DNA of 64,000 nucleotides from Paraburkholderia sp. BL9I2N2 (GCF_004339745.1 NZ_SMGP01000004.1:1054001-1118000), one strand, 5' to 3'; positions 44,480 through 53,330 are shown, counted from the stretch's first letter. The notes: a model not told the origin generated them from the sequence alone. Numbers and translations: made by a program.

Positions 44480-46063
44480 CTAGCGCCGGCCGCCGCCGCC
44501 GCCGCGTGCGCCTCCGCCACCGCCGCCACCACCACGGGCTGCGCCGCCCCCACGGTTATAGTTCGACGACTGCGCGCTCGCTTGCCCGCGATTGTAGTCG
44601 CGCTGCGTCGCGGTGCCTCCGCCGACGCCCTGGAATGCCGAGTCGCGGCCACCTCCCGAGTAACCGCCGCCGCTTCTGTCGAAGGTTTGTGCGTTTGACG
44701 GAGCGGCACGAGCGGACGTTTGCGCACGATTGCTCGCCGCCGCACCTCGATCCGACGCCTGTGCGCGATTGCTCGCCGCCGTACTTCGATCGGACGTCTG
44801 TGCGCGATTGCCGGCTGCGGCGTTGCGGTTGGACGTCTGTGCCCGATTGCTGGCTGTAGCACCTCGATCGGACTTGTTGGGCCGATCGCCGGCACCCGCG
44901 GTATTCGTTCGGCCTGTACGGTCGGCGGCGGTCGCGTTGTTCTGGCGACCCGTGCGATTTCCGGCTTCCGCGCGGTTGGCGACGCTCGCACGCTCGGTAG
45001 CGCCGCCGGTGCGACCGCGATAGTCGCGTCGCGCGTCGGCGCCCTGCGTACCCTTCGAGTACCTGTCACGCGTCGCGTTGTCGCGATAGGCGACACCCTG
45101 ACGATGTCCCGCGTCGTGCTTCCACTTGCCGCCCTCTACCTTGGTACGGTCGAAATTGCGGTCGATGTTGGCGGCCTTATTCACGTTGATGTTGACGTCA
45201 TTGTTATTCCAGTTGCAATTGCCGAAGAGTGCGCCCGCAGCCGCGATGCCGACCCCCCATGCGAACCCGGTCGCAAGAGCGGCGCCGGGGTAGTAAGCCG
45301 GATACGGCGGCCAGTAGGTCGGCGGGTAAGCGGGAGCGCTCCAGCCGCCGTAGACGACGGTTGGATTGTAGGAGGGCACGTAGACGGCCTGGGGATTGGA
45401 TGGCTCGATGCGCACGATGGTTTGCGGCGTCTGGCCACCTTGTGGGCGCTGGCCGCCTCCACTCGGGGCCGGGGCTTCGACAACCACCTTCTGCTGCGCG
45501 TTAGACGTCAGGTGTCCGGCTTTTTGCGCACGCACCCTTAATCGCTGTACCGCGTCGAGCACGTCCTTTTCATTCGCAAGGAACGCATCTCCGAGCCTCT
45601 GGGTCCAGTCGAGCTTGTCGTTCATTGGTTCCAGCACCTGTGGAAATGCCACCAATGACTTCACGCTGACGTCCCACGGCTGGTCCTGCACCGCTTTCAC
45701 AGCAGCTTCACCCTTCAGTTCCTTGTGCGTTTTCACCCAGCGGGCAGCATGCACGATTTCGAGCGGATAGGTCGACGCCATCAGGATTTGCGATAACAGC
45801 GAGTCGGGATAGAGCGCGATCGGCGCGACCAGCGCCTCGATTTCCTCCGGTGGAAATTGCTGGGCCTGAGGCTCGGGCGCCGAGGCTGGGAGTGGCACGG
45901 ACGCTGCGGCCGCAACAGAGGCTGCAACCGGGGCAGAGGCCGGGGCTGCGGCCGGTGCTGAAGCGGGCTGCGTCTGAGCCTGCTGATCCTGTTGCTTCGA
46001 TGGGCAGCCCGTCAACACGACGACGAGGCTGATGCTTAAGAGCCGTGCAATCCTTCTCGTCAT
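44480..46063 (-). CDS. DUF3300 lipoprotein (paralogue of 32610)
   Basis: 527 residues. Lipobox VLTGC (Cys about 20), a Gln/Ala/Pro-rich linker, then the DUF3300 domain (about 70-290) closely resembling the other copy: EEIEALVAPIALYPDSLLSQILMASTYPLEIVHAARW and WDVSVKSLVAFPQVLEPMNDKLDWTQRLGDAFLAN. The tail has repeats of (A/T)SNRAQTSDR type (coded at about 44700-44860) and ends in a Gly-rich GGGGARGGGGGRR. Anchored to the outer membrane by inference. It is a single gene here, without a DUF2950 partner. Confidence 0.87.
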   Translation of the reverse strand: MTRRIARLLSISLVVVLTGCPSKQQDQQAQTQPASAPAAAPASAPVAASVAAAASVPLPASAPEPQAQQFPPEEIEALVAPIALYPDSLLSQILMASTYPLEIVHAARWVKTHKELKGEAAVKAVQDQPWDVSVKSLVAFPQVLEPMNDKLDWTQRLGDAFLANEKDVLDAVQRLRVRAQKAGHLTSNAQQKVVVEAPAPSGGGQRPQGGQTPQTIVRIEPSNPQAVYVPSYNPTVVYGGWSAPAYPPTYWPPYPAYYPGAALATGFAWGVGIAAAGALFGNCNWNNNDVNINVNKAANIDRNFDRTKVEGGKWKHDAGHRQGVAYRDNATRDRYSKGTQGADARRDYRGRTGGATERASVANRAEAGNRTGRQNNATAADRTGRTNTAGAGDRPNKSDRGATASNRAQTSNRNAAAGNRAQTSDRSTAASNRAQASDRGAAASNRAQTSARAAPSNAQTFDRSGGGYSGGGRDSAFQGVGGGTATQRDYNRGQASAQSSNYNRGGGAARGGGGGGGGARGGGGGRR

Positions 46064-46350
46064 GGCCGCTCTCCGTTCGTTCCGTCAGGCAGCGAGTTGT
46101 TCGTGGGCTTCAATCTCACCGAGGCGGATGATCAGGCGGATGATCCGGTGACTGGTCGCGCGCGGCTACGTTGCACTGTGCGCAGATGATGGAATACATA
46201 CTGGATTAGTGCTCGCCGTACGATCGGTACAGCCGGGTCTTCCAACTGCGGACCGACCGCCGTAGTTGAGGGCCATTTCGCTTTTCCCGGCGGGACGACT
46301 GTTCCTGTTTCATGGCAACGATGGCCTTCGTCTACAGTGAGCTCCCGAGG

Positions 46351-47166
46351 TCAGAATCGCTCAGCGATGTACTTGAACGGATAGTGCGGTTCCTCATAGC
46401 CGTCCGCTTTTTGCCGCTTGGGAAGCGTCACTTTCCTGCGGGGCATCGCCGTGTAGGGAATCCGGTGAAGCACATCGCTGATGATGTTGAGCCGCGCGCG
46501 ACGTTTGTCATTCGAATTCGCCACGTACCACGGAGCGATCTCGGTGTCCGAGGCCTTGAACATTGCGTCGCGCGCACGCGAGTAGTCATACCACCGGCTA
46601 TAGGATTTCAGGTCCATATCCGTGAGCTTCCACACCTTGCGCCCGTCGTGGATGCGTGCTTCAAGACGGCGGGTCTGTTCCTCGGGGCTGACTTCGAGCC
46701 AGTATTTGAGCAGGATGACGCCGGATCCGACGATCGCCCGCTCGACGAGCGGCACCGCCTTGAAGAAGCTCTGCACGTCCTCATCGGAGCAGAAACCCAT
46801 CACCCGCTCGACTCCCGCGCGGTTGTACCAGCTGCGGTCGAAGATCACGACTTCTCCAGCGGCGGGCAGGTAGGGCAGGTAGCGTTGCACGTACATCTGG
46901 CTCTTTTCGCGCTCGCTCGGCGCGGGCAGCGCGACGACGCGAAATATGCGCGGACTCACACGCTCGGTGATTGCCTTGATGGTGCCGCCCTTGCCCGCGC
47001 CATCGCGTCCTTCGAAAACGATGCAGATCTTGCTGCCTGTTTGAATCACCCATTCCTGGAGCCTGACCAGTTCGACATGCAACTGGAACAACGCCTTCCG
47101 ATACTCCTTGTAGGAGAGCGTTTTGTCCGCCCCGGACGGGTCTTTTTTCGCTTCTTTCTTCGCCAT
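46351..47166 (-). CDS. ppk2: Polyphosphate kinase 2 (copy B)
   Basis: 271 residues, the same protein as the copy at 37152-37967: only silent differences were seen (46951 and 46972). All motifs (GRDGAGKGG at 53-61, DRSWYNR at 110-116) are intact. Its promoter carries the same dyad. Downstream is only a 60-bp SulP remnant, so unlike copy A it is not linked to a transporter. Confidence 0.93.
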   Translation of the reverse strand: MAKKEAKKDPSGADKTLSYKEYRKALFQLHVELVRLQEWVIQTGSKICIVFEGRDGAGKGGTIKAITERVSPRIFRVVALPAPSEREKSQMYVQRYLPYLPAAGEVVIFDRSWYNRAGVERVMGFCSDEDVQSFFKAVPLVERAIVGSGVILLKYWLEVSPEEQTRRLEARIHDGRKVWKLTDMDLKSYSRWYDYSRARDAMFKASDTEIAPWYVANSNDKRRARLNIISDVLHRIPYTAMPRRKVTLPKRQKADGYEEPHYPFKYIAERF

Positions 47167-47602
47167 TACCATGTCTCCATGCGCACGTTGACCTGAGTAA
47201 TTTTCCGAAGATCCCTTACCAATGTAGGTCTCGGCGTAAAGCAATGCCATACAACCTTGGTCTAATATCGTCGCCACGTCGAACGCCGTATGCTGCAAGT
47301 CTGCGCTCGTGGTCAACTGATGAAGGCCGGTGAGGAACCACATTCGTGCCACGCGCGCGGAATGCCGCAGGGCGGGGTGGTCATCCGATCCTGATGAACC
47401 TGTACAAGCGTCACGCATCCGACAGTCAGATGAAGCGTGAATATCCGCGCTCCCCGTTCGCTACGCCGCATGGCGCGTTTTCAATTCGCGAGAGGAGGCC
47501 TCCTCGCTCAACGGCATTCGCTCGGCGCGAGGTGTCGAACGCCACGTGCCGATTCGGCAGGGTAGTGAGTACGATCAGGCGCTAACCGCAATCGGAGAGT
47601 TC
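47167..47602. other. Promoter and leader region between PPK2 copy B and a membrane protein
   Basis: 436 bp. The left 130 bp belong to the repeat and hold dyad site C. Rightward transcription from site C would give a leader of about 300 bases before the gene at 47603. An open frame at 47394-47585 exists but has an Arg-rich, unconvincing translation and no ribosome binding site. Confidence 0.45.
47221..47294. promoter_or_regulatory. Shared dyad operator, site C, bidirectional
   Basis: ATACAACC-TT-GGTCTAAT at 47249-47266. TACATT (minus, 47226-47221) serves PPK2 copy B; TATGCT (47289-47294) faces right toward the membrane-protein gene at 47603. Same spacing as site B. Confidence 0.65.
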
Positions 47603-48283
47603 ATGTACGCTACTGGTCCGACGGATGAGGAAGACGTCGAAGCGCGCGAGCCGGTTCTGGATACCGTCGACCGGGTGTCGGAACTGTGTTTTGGTCTGTT
47701 TATGGCGCTGACGTTCGTCGGCGCCGTGTCGGCCGTGACAGCAGGCGAAGACGCTGGGCGAAAAATGTTCTACACGGCACTTGGCTGCAACCTCGCGTGG
47801 GGCCTGGCGGATGCTGTGATGTTTCTCATACGCACGCTGACCAATCGCGCCAGACGGCTCACACTCGCGTCGACGGTAAAAAGCGAGCCGGACGCGGCCG
47901 CCGGAGTTCGCGCCCTTCGCGACGCGTTGCCAAGATGGATCAAACCCTTGATCGCCGATACGGAACTGGAACTCATCCGCGCGCGCCTCGCTGCCGTCAC
48001 TGCTTTGCCGCACCGCCCGCGCCTCGTGCGCAATGACTTCATCGGCGCGGTGGGCATTTTCTTGATCGTGGTCTTCTCGACGTTTCCGGTTGCATTGCCG
48101 TTCATCCTGTTCAGGGATGTCCCGACTGCCTTGATCGTGTCGCGTGCACTCACCCTTGCAATGTTATTTGCCAGTGGCGTGGCGCTAGGCCGCCACGCCG
48201 GCTACGGCGGATGGAAAACAGGATGCGCGATGGTTGCGCTCGGCATCGCGCTGACCATGGCAATCATCGCATTGGGTGGGTGA
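47603..48283 (+). CDS. VIT/CCC1-like membrane protein
   Basis: 226 residues. ATG 47603 with GGAG seven bases upstream. Five hydrophobic helices: two early (about 28-50, 58-82, with LGCNLAWGLADAVMFLI), a polar loop of about 70 residues, then three at the end (VGIFLIVVFSTFPVALPFILF, SRALTLAMLFASGVALGRHAG, MVALGIALTMAIIALGG). This order is that of Fe2+/Mn2+ transporters of the VIT family, which I suggest with moderate confidence. Confidence 0.75.
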   Translation: MYATGPTDEEDVEAREPVLDTVDRVSELCFGLFMALTFVGAVSAVTAGEDAGRKMFYTALGCNLAWGLADAVMFLIRTLTNRARRLTLASTVKSEPDAAAGVRALRDALPRWIKPLIADTELELIRARLAAVTALPHRPRLVRNDFIGAVGIFLIVVFSTFPVALPFILFRDVPTALIVSRALTLAMLFASGVALGRHAGYGGWKTGCAMVALGIALTMAIIALGG

Positions 48284-48909
48284 TGCGTGGTCGGCTCCGC
48301 CGGATTGCCCAGCTCCCGCCTGATCCGCACGAGTTGAGCGTTGATCGACAATGAACGGTACCCTGCATGCACATATAGAAGCCAAGGTGCACGAATGCAT
48401 CGACAGGCAAACGCATCGGGATCAATAAACTGCCTCGGCTTTACGCTCATTCATCCTCGCTTCACCTGTGGCCTGTATGGGCAACTGGTGATTGCGGTGC
48501 GATGTAACCTGCGAGACCTCTGTTCGCTATGGAAAAAAACGGTTGCGCGCGAGCGTCGTCGATATTTGAAGTTTGTCGATCCCGCGACACCGGCGCTTGC
48601 GCCATCGAACCACCTGGATGACATCGTGATAATTAACTGGGTACGAAATGAAACTATTCGGGTCTACCCTATTTGCTGATTTATGTCAGAAAATGCAGGA
48701 TGCCTTGGCCTATAGTGATCCTGCCGATCGGGAAAAATGACGCAAAGTCCCCGGTAAATAATTTGCGGCGGCCTATACTAAATTACAGCTATTACCTTGC
48801 CGGATGTTCGCGGCAACTTTCGCGAAGTCAAACTAGGTCGTTGAATCCAGTAGATCAGGCGCCGCAGCCGTATTGGCTGAATCAGCGCGAACTGGGTACG
48901 GAGATACCG
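48284..48909. other. Long intergenic region before the first FixL-like kinase
   Basis: 626 bp, AT-richer than neighbours. No supported gene; a 25-codon frame at 48351 lacks a ribosome binding site. A TATACT box at 48774-48779 is the best promoter-like element before the kinase gene. The dyad found elsewhere in the island has no convincing copy here. Confidence 0.4.
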
Positions 48910-50367
48910 ATGATCAATCCGATCATGCAGGGGAGAGACCGGGTGATAGACGTAGTTACAACGTCAATAGCCTGGTTCGCACAACAACGCTATTTTCTTC
49001 AAAGCTTTTCCCCCGACATACGTGCTTTCCTAACTAGTGGCGCCACGATTCGCGAACGACACGATTCTCATTCAACGACGTCGACGCAGGTCTTACTCCC
49101 ATCCCTTCACTGTGACATTGGCGTGTCGAGCATGCAGGCCACGGCCGACCCCCTTGAGGATCCCGATTCGGCGCCGGGATGGAGAGGGCGTGTTGTCACA
49201 TGCGTGTCGTGGTTACTGGGAGGCGGCCGCGGTACGCGCCGGATGCTCAACGCAAGGATTCCTTTGCGGGAGGCGCTTGAAATGATGCCGGTCCCGATCG
49301 TCACCGTCGACCATCGGAATCAGATCACCTTTGCGAACGCTCGAACGATAGAACTGTTCGGCTACACCAGGGAACAGCTTGCCGGCGCGTCGGCGGAGAT
49401 GCTGTTCCCGATTCGTGGCGTGGGTGGCGACCATTTGGAAGTCGAAGAGCGTGGCGACGCAAGCCAAATCGCCGGCGTTTCAACGACACAGGTGCTGGTC
49501 GCGCGACGGCGTGATGGAGTCGGTTTTCCCGCGGAAACCAATACCACGAAATACACGGTTCACGACCAGGTACTGCGCATCATCGCGATATCGGATCGCA
49601 GTGCCTCCCAGGAAGTGGATCGAAACCGGAAGGAACTCGTACATCTGGCGCGCGTTTCGTCTCTGGGGGAGCTCGCCGGATCGCTTGCACACGAGTTGAA
49701 GCAGCCACTCACCGCCATTTTGTTCAACGCGCAAGCGGCACAGAAATACATGGAGTCGGAGACTGCCGACAAAGCGGAACTCCGTGGCGCGCTAGAAGAT
49801 ATTGTCACGGATAACCGTCGGGCAAGCGAAGTCATCCAGAAGATCCGGACATTGGCGCGGAAAGGCGATATTGAATTGCAACCGCTGGACGTCGGCGACG
49901 TCGTACGCGATATCGCTGTACTTGTGCATAGCGACGCCCTGACTCGCGGCGTTCGCACCCGCTTCGACATTTCCGAAAATCTGGCGATGGTTTGGGGTGA
50001 CAGGGTTCAACTTCAGCAGGTCGTACTGAACCTGCTGTTGAACGCTTTCGATGCGGTCAAGGAGTGTGCTCCCGCGGAACGTGTGGTCGAGACAACCGTG
50101 CGCGAAGAACCGGATGGAGGAGTGCGGATTACGGTGAAAGACAATGGGCTGGGCCTGACCGTCGACAAGATGGACAAGATTTTCAGGGCTTTTTTCACTA
50201 CCAAACTTCAAGGGCTCGGGCTGGGTCTTTCCATCAGCCGCACGATCATCACCGGTCACGGAGGCAGAATATGGGCGGAGAACAACAATGGCAAGGGAGC
50301 ATCGTTCCACGTAACGCTGCCCCAGGGAACCGGCTTACGACAGGGCTGCGGCCCACAGTCACCATGA
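48910..50367 (+). CDS. FixL-like PAS sensor histidine kinase
   Basis: 485 residues from ATG 48910 (GGAG six bases upstream). No clear membrane helix, so probably cytoplasmic. After about 120 residues without known domain comes a PAS domain (about 123-240, PVPIVTVDHRNQITFANARTIELFGYTREQLAG). A His in GGDHLEVEERG lies about 25 residues before RRRDGVGFP, the place of the heme-ligand His in FixL. HisKA with phospho-acceptor His261 (LAGSLAHELKQPLTAIL), then HATPase: VLNLLLNAFDAV, VKDNGLGLT, GLGLGLSISRTII. The stop overlaps the regulator start (ATGA). Signal unknown; redox or oxygen is inferred. Confidence 0.9.
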   Translation: MINPIMQGRDRVIDVVTTSIAWFAQQRYFLQSFSPDIRAFLTSGATIRERHDSHSTTSTQVLLPSLHCDIGVSSMQATADPLEDPDSAPGWRGRVVTCVSWLLGGGRGTRRMLNARIPLREALEMMPVPIVTVDHRNQITFANARTIELFGYTREQLAGASAEMLFPIRGVGGDHLEVEERGDASQIAGVSTTQVLVARRRDGVGFPAETNTTKYTVHDQVLRIIAISDRSASQEVDRNRKELVHLARVSSLGELAGSLAHELKQPLTAILFNAQAAQKYMESETADKAELRGALEDIVTDNRRASEVIQKIRTLARKGDIELQPLDVGDVVRDIAVLVHSDALTRGVRTRFDISENLAMVWGDRVQLQQVVLNLLLNAFDAVKECAPAERVVETTVREEPDGGVRITVKDNGLGLTVDKMDKIFRAFFTTKLQGLGLGLSISRTIITGHGGRIWAENNNGKGASFHVTLPQGTGLRQGCGPQSP

Positions 50368-50986
50368 GCCAGCCCACAACCCGTGTTTTCGTCGTGGACG
50401 ACGACGAACGGGTAGGATGCGCACTCACCCGATTGCTGCGCGCCTCGGGCTATCACGTCGAATGCTTTGACAGTCCGGAAGCGTTTCTGGATAGAACCGA
50501 TCTGGCGAGCACACCCGCTTGCCTCGTTCTCGATTTGCAGATGCCCGGCATGACGGGGCTGGAGGTGCAGCACAAGCTTGATCAGCTCCTCCCCATCGTG
50601 TTTCTGACGGGGCACGGCGACGTCGTCTCGAGTGTGGATGCGATGAAAGCCGGCGCATTCGACTTTCTAACCAAGCCGGTAAGCGAATCGCTCATGCTCG
50701 CTGCGATAGATCGTGCGCTTAAGCGCGCATGTATAGAGTTTGCGAAAAGAACCCAAAGGGCGGAGATCGAGGAACGGGTTAATCATCTCACGCGCCGCGA
50801 GCGCGAAGTCATGGCGCTCGTATTGACAGGTCGATTGAACAAACAGGTTGCCAGCGATCTGGGCGCAGCCGAAAGACGATCAAGATTCATCGGGCCCGAG
50901 TGATGGAGAAGATGAAGGCGAGATCGATTGTCGAACTCGTTCGGCTCGCGGAAAAGGCCGGTGTGCACGCGGCCGACGACGAGTGA
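50364..50986 (+). pseudogene. FixJ-like response regulator, frameshifted in the DNA-binding domain
   Basis: Coupled to the kinase gene by ATGA. The receiver domain is complete (DDD at 12-14, phospho-acceptor Asp57, Lys in FLTKPVSE). The LuxR-type helix-turn-helix starts normally (LTRREREVMALVLTGRLNKQVASDLG) but a one-base loss in GAAAGACG (50871-50875) ends the frame at 50903 (179 residues) before the recognition helix. Reading in the shifted frame continues TIKIHRARVMEKMKARSIVELVRLAEKAG to a stop at 50986. The intact paralogue at 58152 has GAACAGACG here. As written, the protein cannot bind DNA normally. Confidence 0.85.
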
Positions 50987-51055
50987 TCCCCGCGCGGTCT
51001 GATCGACACCTCATACGATGCCTGTTCGGCCTCAACCACTGTGGTCGACGCTGCT

Positions 51056-51101
51056 AGTGGACCAAAGCCCTATATCTCATTTTGCTATCTCCCGGTAGGC
51101 T
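51056..51101 (+). promoter_or_regulatory. Shared dyad operator, site D, with -10 box
   Basis: AGTGGACC-AA-AGCCCTAT (51056-51073) and TAGGCT at 51096-51101, 22 bp between them. 79 bp before the start of the receiver gene at 51152. The left half-site is good, the right weak. Confidence 0.55.
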
Positions 51102-51151
51102 GAAGCTGCAAAAATCTACTAGCGAGAGCGATTGCGTGGTCGCATCGTAAT

Positions 51152-51538
51152 ATGGTCAATCCCAACCAAATCGTTGCTGTGGTCGACGATGACGAATCGG
51201 TTTGCCGCGCCATCAGGCGTTTACTGCAGTCTGTCGGTATAGAGGCAGAAACGTTCTCCAGTGGTGAAGAGTTTTTGGACACGCTTTCGGCGATTCCGTC
51301 ATATCGGCCTTCTTGTGTGGTTCTGGATATCCAGATGCCGGGAATCAGCGGCCTGGAGGTCCAGCGTCAGCTTGCGCCGATCGGACTGCCTATCATCATG
51401 ATTACCGCACACGACGAGCTTTCCGCTCGGCAGACCGCGCTTGTGTCGGGCGCTGTCGCGTATCTGCGTAAACCATTGAACGGCGCCATCCTGATCAAGG
51501 CCGTGGAAATGGCGGTAGGCGGTACGCCGCCGACCTGA
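51152..51538 (+). CDS. Stand-alone receiver (response regulator without output domain)
   Basis: 128 residues, one receiver domain only: acidic pocket DDDE at 12-15, phospho-acceptor Asp59 in VVLDIQMPG, Thr/Ser in MITAHDE and Lys in YLRKPLN. It resembles the FixJ receiver and is similar to the second copy at 58951. Such single domains often act as phosphate sinks or relays. Follows the first FixL/FixJ-like pair and has its own dyad promoter. Confidence 0.9.
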   Translation: MVNPNQIVAVVDDDESVCRAIRRLLQSVGIEAETFSSGEEFLDTLSAIPSYRPSCVVLDIQMPGISGLEVQRQLAPIGLPIIMITAHDELSARQTALVSGAVAYLRKPLNGAILIKAVEMAVGGTPPT

Positions 51539-51752
51539 AGCATTTTCATGAACCTTTGACATCTTGGCGAGCAACGTTTTCGTTTCCGCCCATCCGCTTT
51601 TCAGGTCATCCATAACAGTGACGCAGATCTAGAAAGATAGGCGCGCCACCGCAGTATGCTATTGGACCTTGGTTCAATTGCATACTGCGGTGCTGCGCGC
51701 AAGATGCGGATTGGGGGTGGGTGTGGCCGAGCTTCGTCAGTCGTGCGCTTTC
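51539..51752. other. Region between receiver and DUF4239 unit
   Basis: 214 bp (318 bp if the small frame at 51753 is not real). Apart from the nested palindrome of site E I see nothing else. A minus-strand frame ending under the receiver gene starts at 51613, downstream of the leftward -10, but has no ribosome binding site. Confidence 0.4.
51634..51692. promoter_or_regulatory. Shared dyad operator, site E, inside a 46-bp palindrome
   Basis: ATTGGACC-TT-GGTTCAAT at 51661-51678, the best match to the consensus. It is centred exactly in a larger inverted repeat with perfect 13-bp arms CACCGCAGTATGC (51647-51659) and GCATACTGCGGTG (51680-51692). A -10-like TATCTT lies leftward on the minus strand (51639-51634); rightward only CAAGAT is found. 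Downstream to the right is the DUF4239 gene. Confidence 0.65.
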
Positions 51753-51860
51753 ATGAAACACGAGGAACGTCGGCCCACGGCAACACGGGCGCGGCAAGCG
51801 CGTCGCTTCGAAGACCGGGGCGTTTACCCCTATTATCCGGGACGGAGGATTGCAGGATGA
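51753..51860 (+). CDS. Possible 35-residue peptide coupled to DUF4239
   Basis: ATG at 51753, stop TGA at 51858-51860 overlapping the start of the DUF4239 gene as ATGA. The C-terminal part RRFEDRGVYPYYPGRRIAG looks protein-like and ordered. It would be a small basic cytoplasmic peptide. Against it: no clear ribosome binding site. Overlap coupling is the chief support. Confidence 0.35.
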   Translation: MKHEERRPTATRARQARRFEDRGVYPYYPGRRIAG

Positions 51861-52618
51861 GCCACCTCGTCGTCGCACTGATTGTATTCATCGTTGTTCT
51901 CGGCAGCGCACTAGCATGTTCCTACCTGCGCGACGTGTTGCCGCAACACCACTTAAGCGACGAATCGATCAGTATGGTGAAGCTGACGACCGGCCTTCTC
52001 GCTACTCTTGCCGCGTTAGTCCTTGGTCTGCTCATATCATCGGCGAAAGGCTCTTTCGACACGACGAACGGGGAGCTTGTACATAGCGCCGTCAACATTG
52101 TGCGTCTTGATCGCGTGCTGGCCAGATATGGACCGGAGACACGCGATATCCGCGCCCAGCTTAAACACATCACCGCTGCGTCGATCGCGTTACTCGCTGA
52201 CGGTGATGCGGCACAAGTCGTGCGAATGACTGGCCCGGAGGCAATAGCCAGGACAGAAGAGTTTCAACGCCAGGTGGAATCTCTCTCGCCGCACAACGCG
52301 GCGCAAAGTCAATTGCAAACCAAGGCGCTGCAGATTGTCGATGAAGTTTACACCACGCGCTGGCTGGCATTGCTCCAGGAGAAAGCCTCCATCCCCACGC
52401 CGTTACTGGTTGTTCTGGTGGTGTGGCTGGCCATCATTTTCGGCACATTTGGCCTGTTCGCCCCTCGCAACGGTACAACGATCACCGTCCTGGTGATGGG
52501 CGCGCTGTCGGCGGCCGGCGCAATTTTCATGATCATGGAAATGAACACACCGCTCGATGGGGTAGTCAGAGTCTCCCTTGGACCCATGCGCGCCGCGCTC
52601 ACCATAATCGGGCAGTAA
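51857..52618 (+). CDS. DUF4239 membrane protein
   Basis: 253 residues. ATG 51857 with GGAGG further upstream. Four membrane helices: two N-terminal (VVALIVFIVVLGSALACSYL; LTTGLLATLAALVLGLLIS), a cytoplasmic or periplasmic helical domain (about 67-175, starting SAKGSFDTTNGELVHSAVNIVRLDRVLARYGPET), then two C-terminal (LLVVLVVWLAIIFGTFGLFA; ITVLVMGALSAAGAIFMIME). This is the bestrophin-like DUF4239 layout. Function not established. Controlled by dyad site E by position. Confidence 0.85.
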   Translation: MSHLVVALIVFIVVLGSALACSYLRDVLPQHHLSDESISMVKLTTGLLATLAALVLGLLISSAKGSFDTTNGELVHSAVNIVRLDRVLARYGPETRDIRAQLKHITAASIALLADGDAAQVVRMTGPEAIARTEEFQRQVESLSPHNAAQSQLQTKALQIVDEVYTTRWLALLQEKASIPTPLLVVLVVWLAIIFGTFGLFAPRNGTTITVLVMGALSAAGAIFMIMEMNTPLDGVVRVSLGPMRAALTIIGQ

Positions 52619-52867
52619 CCGCTCGATCGCGCAGGCATTTGTTCGCTGGTCACCTGCTCAAGACTCACCAGCGATTGAACCAGTGTGATGTGCGAGTTGA
52701 CGTATAAGGGGGCTGAATCATCGCTGCTCGCAATAGGACTTGAGGACTCGAAGTGCAATATGCGCGGGAGTGAATGCGACTAAACTGGAATATGCATCAG
52801 TCCGGACGCATCGTCCCGTCGGGAGGAGATCGCAAGAATCTCACGCTGGTCACATCAGGAGGTGAGT

Positions 52868-53152
52868 ATGAAGATTCTGTTCATGTTGATATGTGTAGTG
52901 GCGTCTTCGACTGCGTTCGCGGAGTGCGTCACCAACGCTCGTGGCGTGACAGCGTGCAACAACGCACAAGCGGCCGGCGGCTATAACGCAAATACGGGCA
53001 ACGCGTGGAAGGCGCAAAAGAATCAGAACGGCGTGACGACGACGCAAACCAGCAAGGGTGGAGAGGCCAGGACGAAGAACGGCAAGGGTGTCTACAAGAG
53101 CCCGAGTGGAAAAACATGCTATCGCAGCGCCAACAGTCAGGGTTGCAATTAA
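52868..53152 (+). CDS. Small secreted protein with Gly/Asn/Lys-rich body
   Basis: 94 residues from ATG 52868 (AGGAGG upstream; a GTG at 52862 is possible). Signal peptide about 1-18 (ending AFAE). Mature part has four cysteines (ECVTNARGVTACNN and KTCYRSANSQGCN), which may form disulfides at both ends, with a polar loop (NTGNAWKAQKNQNGVTTTQTSKGGEARTKNGKG) between. No family recognised. Confidence 0.7.
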   Translation: MKILFMLICVVASSTAFAECVTNARGVTACNNAQAAGGYNANTGNAWKAQKNQNGVTTTQTSKGGEARTKNGKGVYKSPSGKTCYRSANSQGCN

Positions 53153-53330
53153 AAATAGAAAATGGGATGCGAATGCGGAGCGGCTCATCTCAACGGACGC
53201 GGCTGCAAATGCTATGGGCGCCGCTCGCGCAACCAGCATGCCGGTCCCCCGATTCTGCCCACACAGCTGCAGCGGCGGAGGTTATCCGGATGCTTCGCGA
53301 GAGCGAGTGCACCGGGTCAGCGGCGGCAGT

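Larger units (their letters stand above)
46254..47299. repeat. Direct repeat copy B (PPK2 duplicate with SulP start remnant)
   Basis: Copy of 37055-38100. It still contains the first 60 bp of the SulP gene (46254-46313, ATG on the minus strand at 46313), after which the sequence is unrelated. So the segment was copied from the SulP locus. The two repeats flank about 8.15 kb in direct orientation. Confidence 0.9.

Noticed and set aside
48341..48679. 112-residue frame before the first kinase
   Set aside because: No ribosome binding site, no family, cysteine-rich random-looking translation in an AT-rich gap.
52674..52691. ATTGAACC half-site before the small secreted protein at 52868
   Set aside because: The right half does not match the dyad and no -10 lies at the standard distance.
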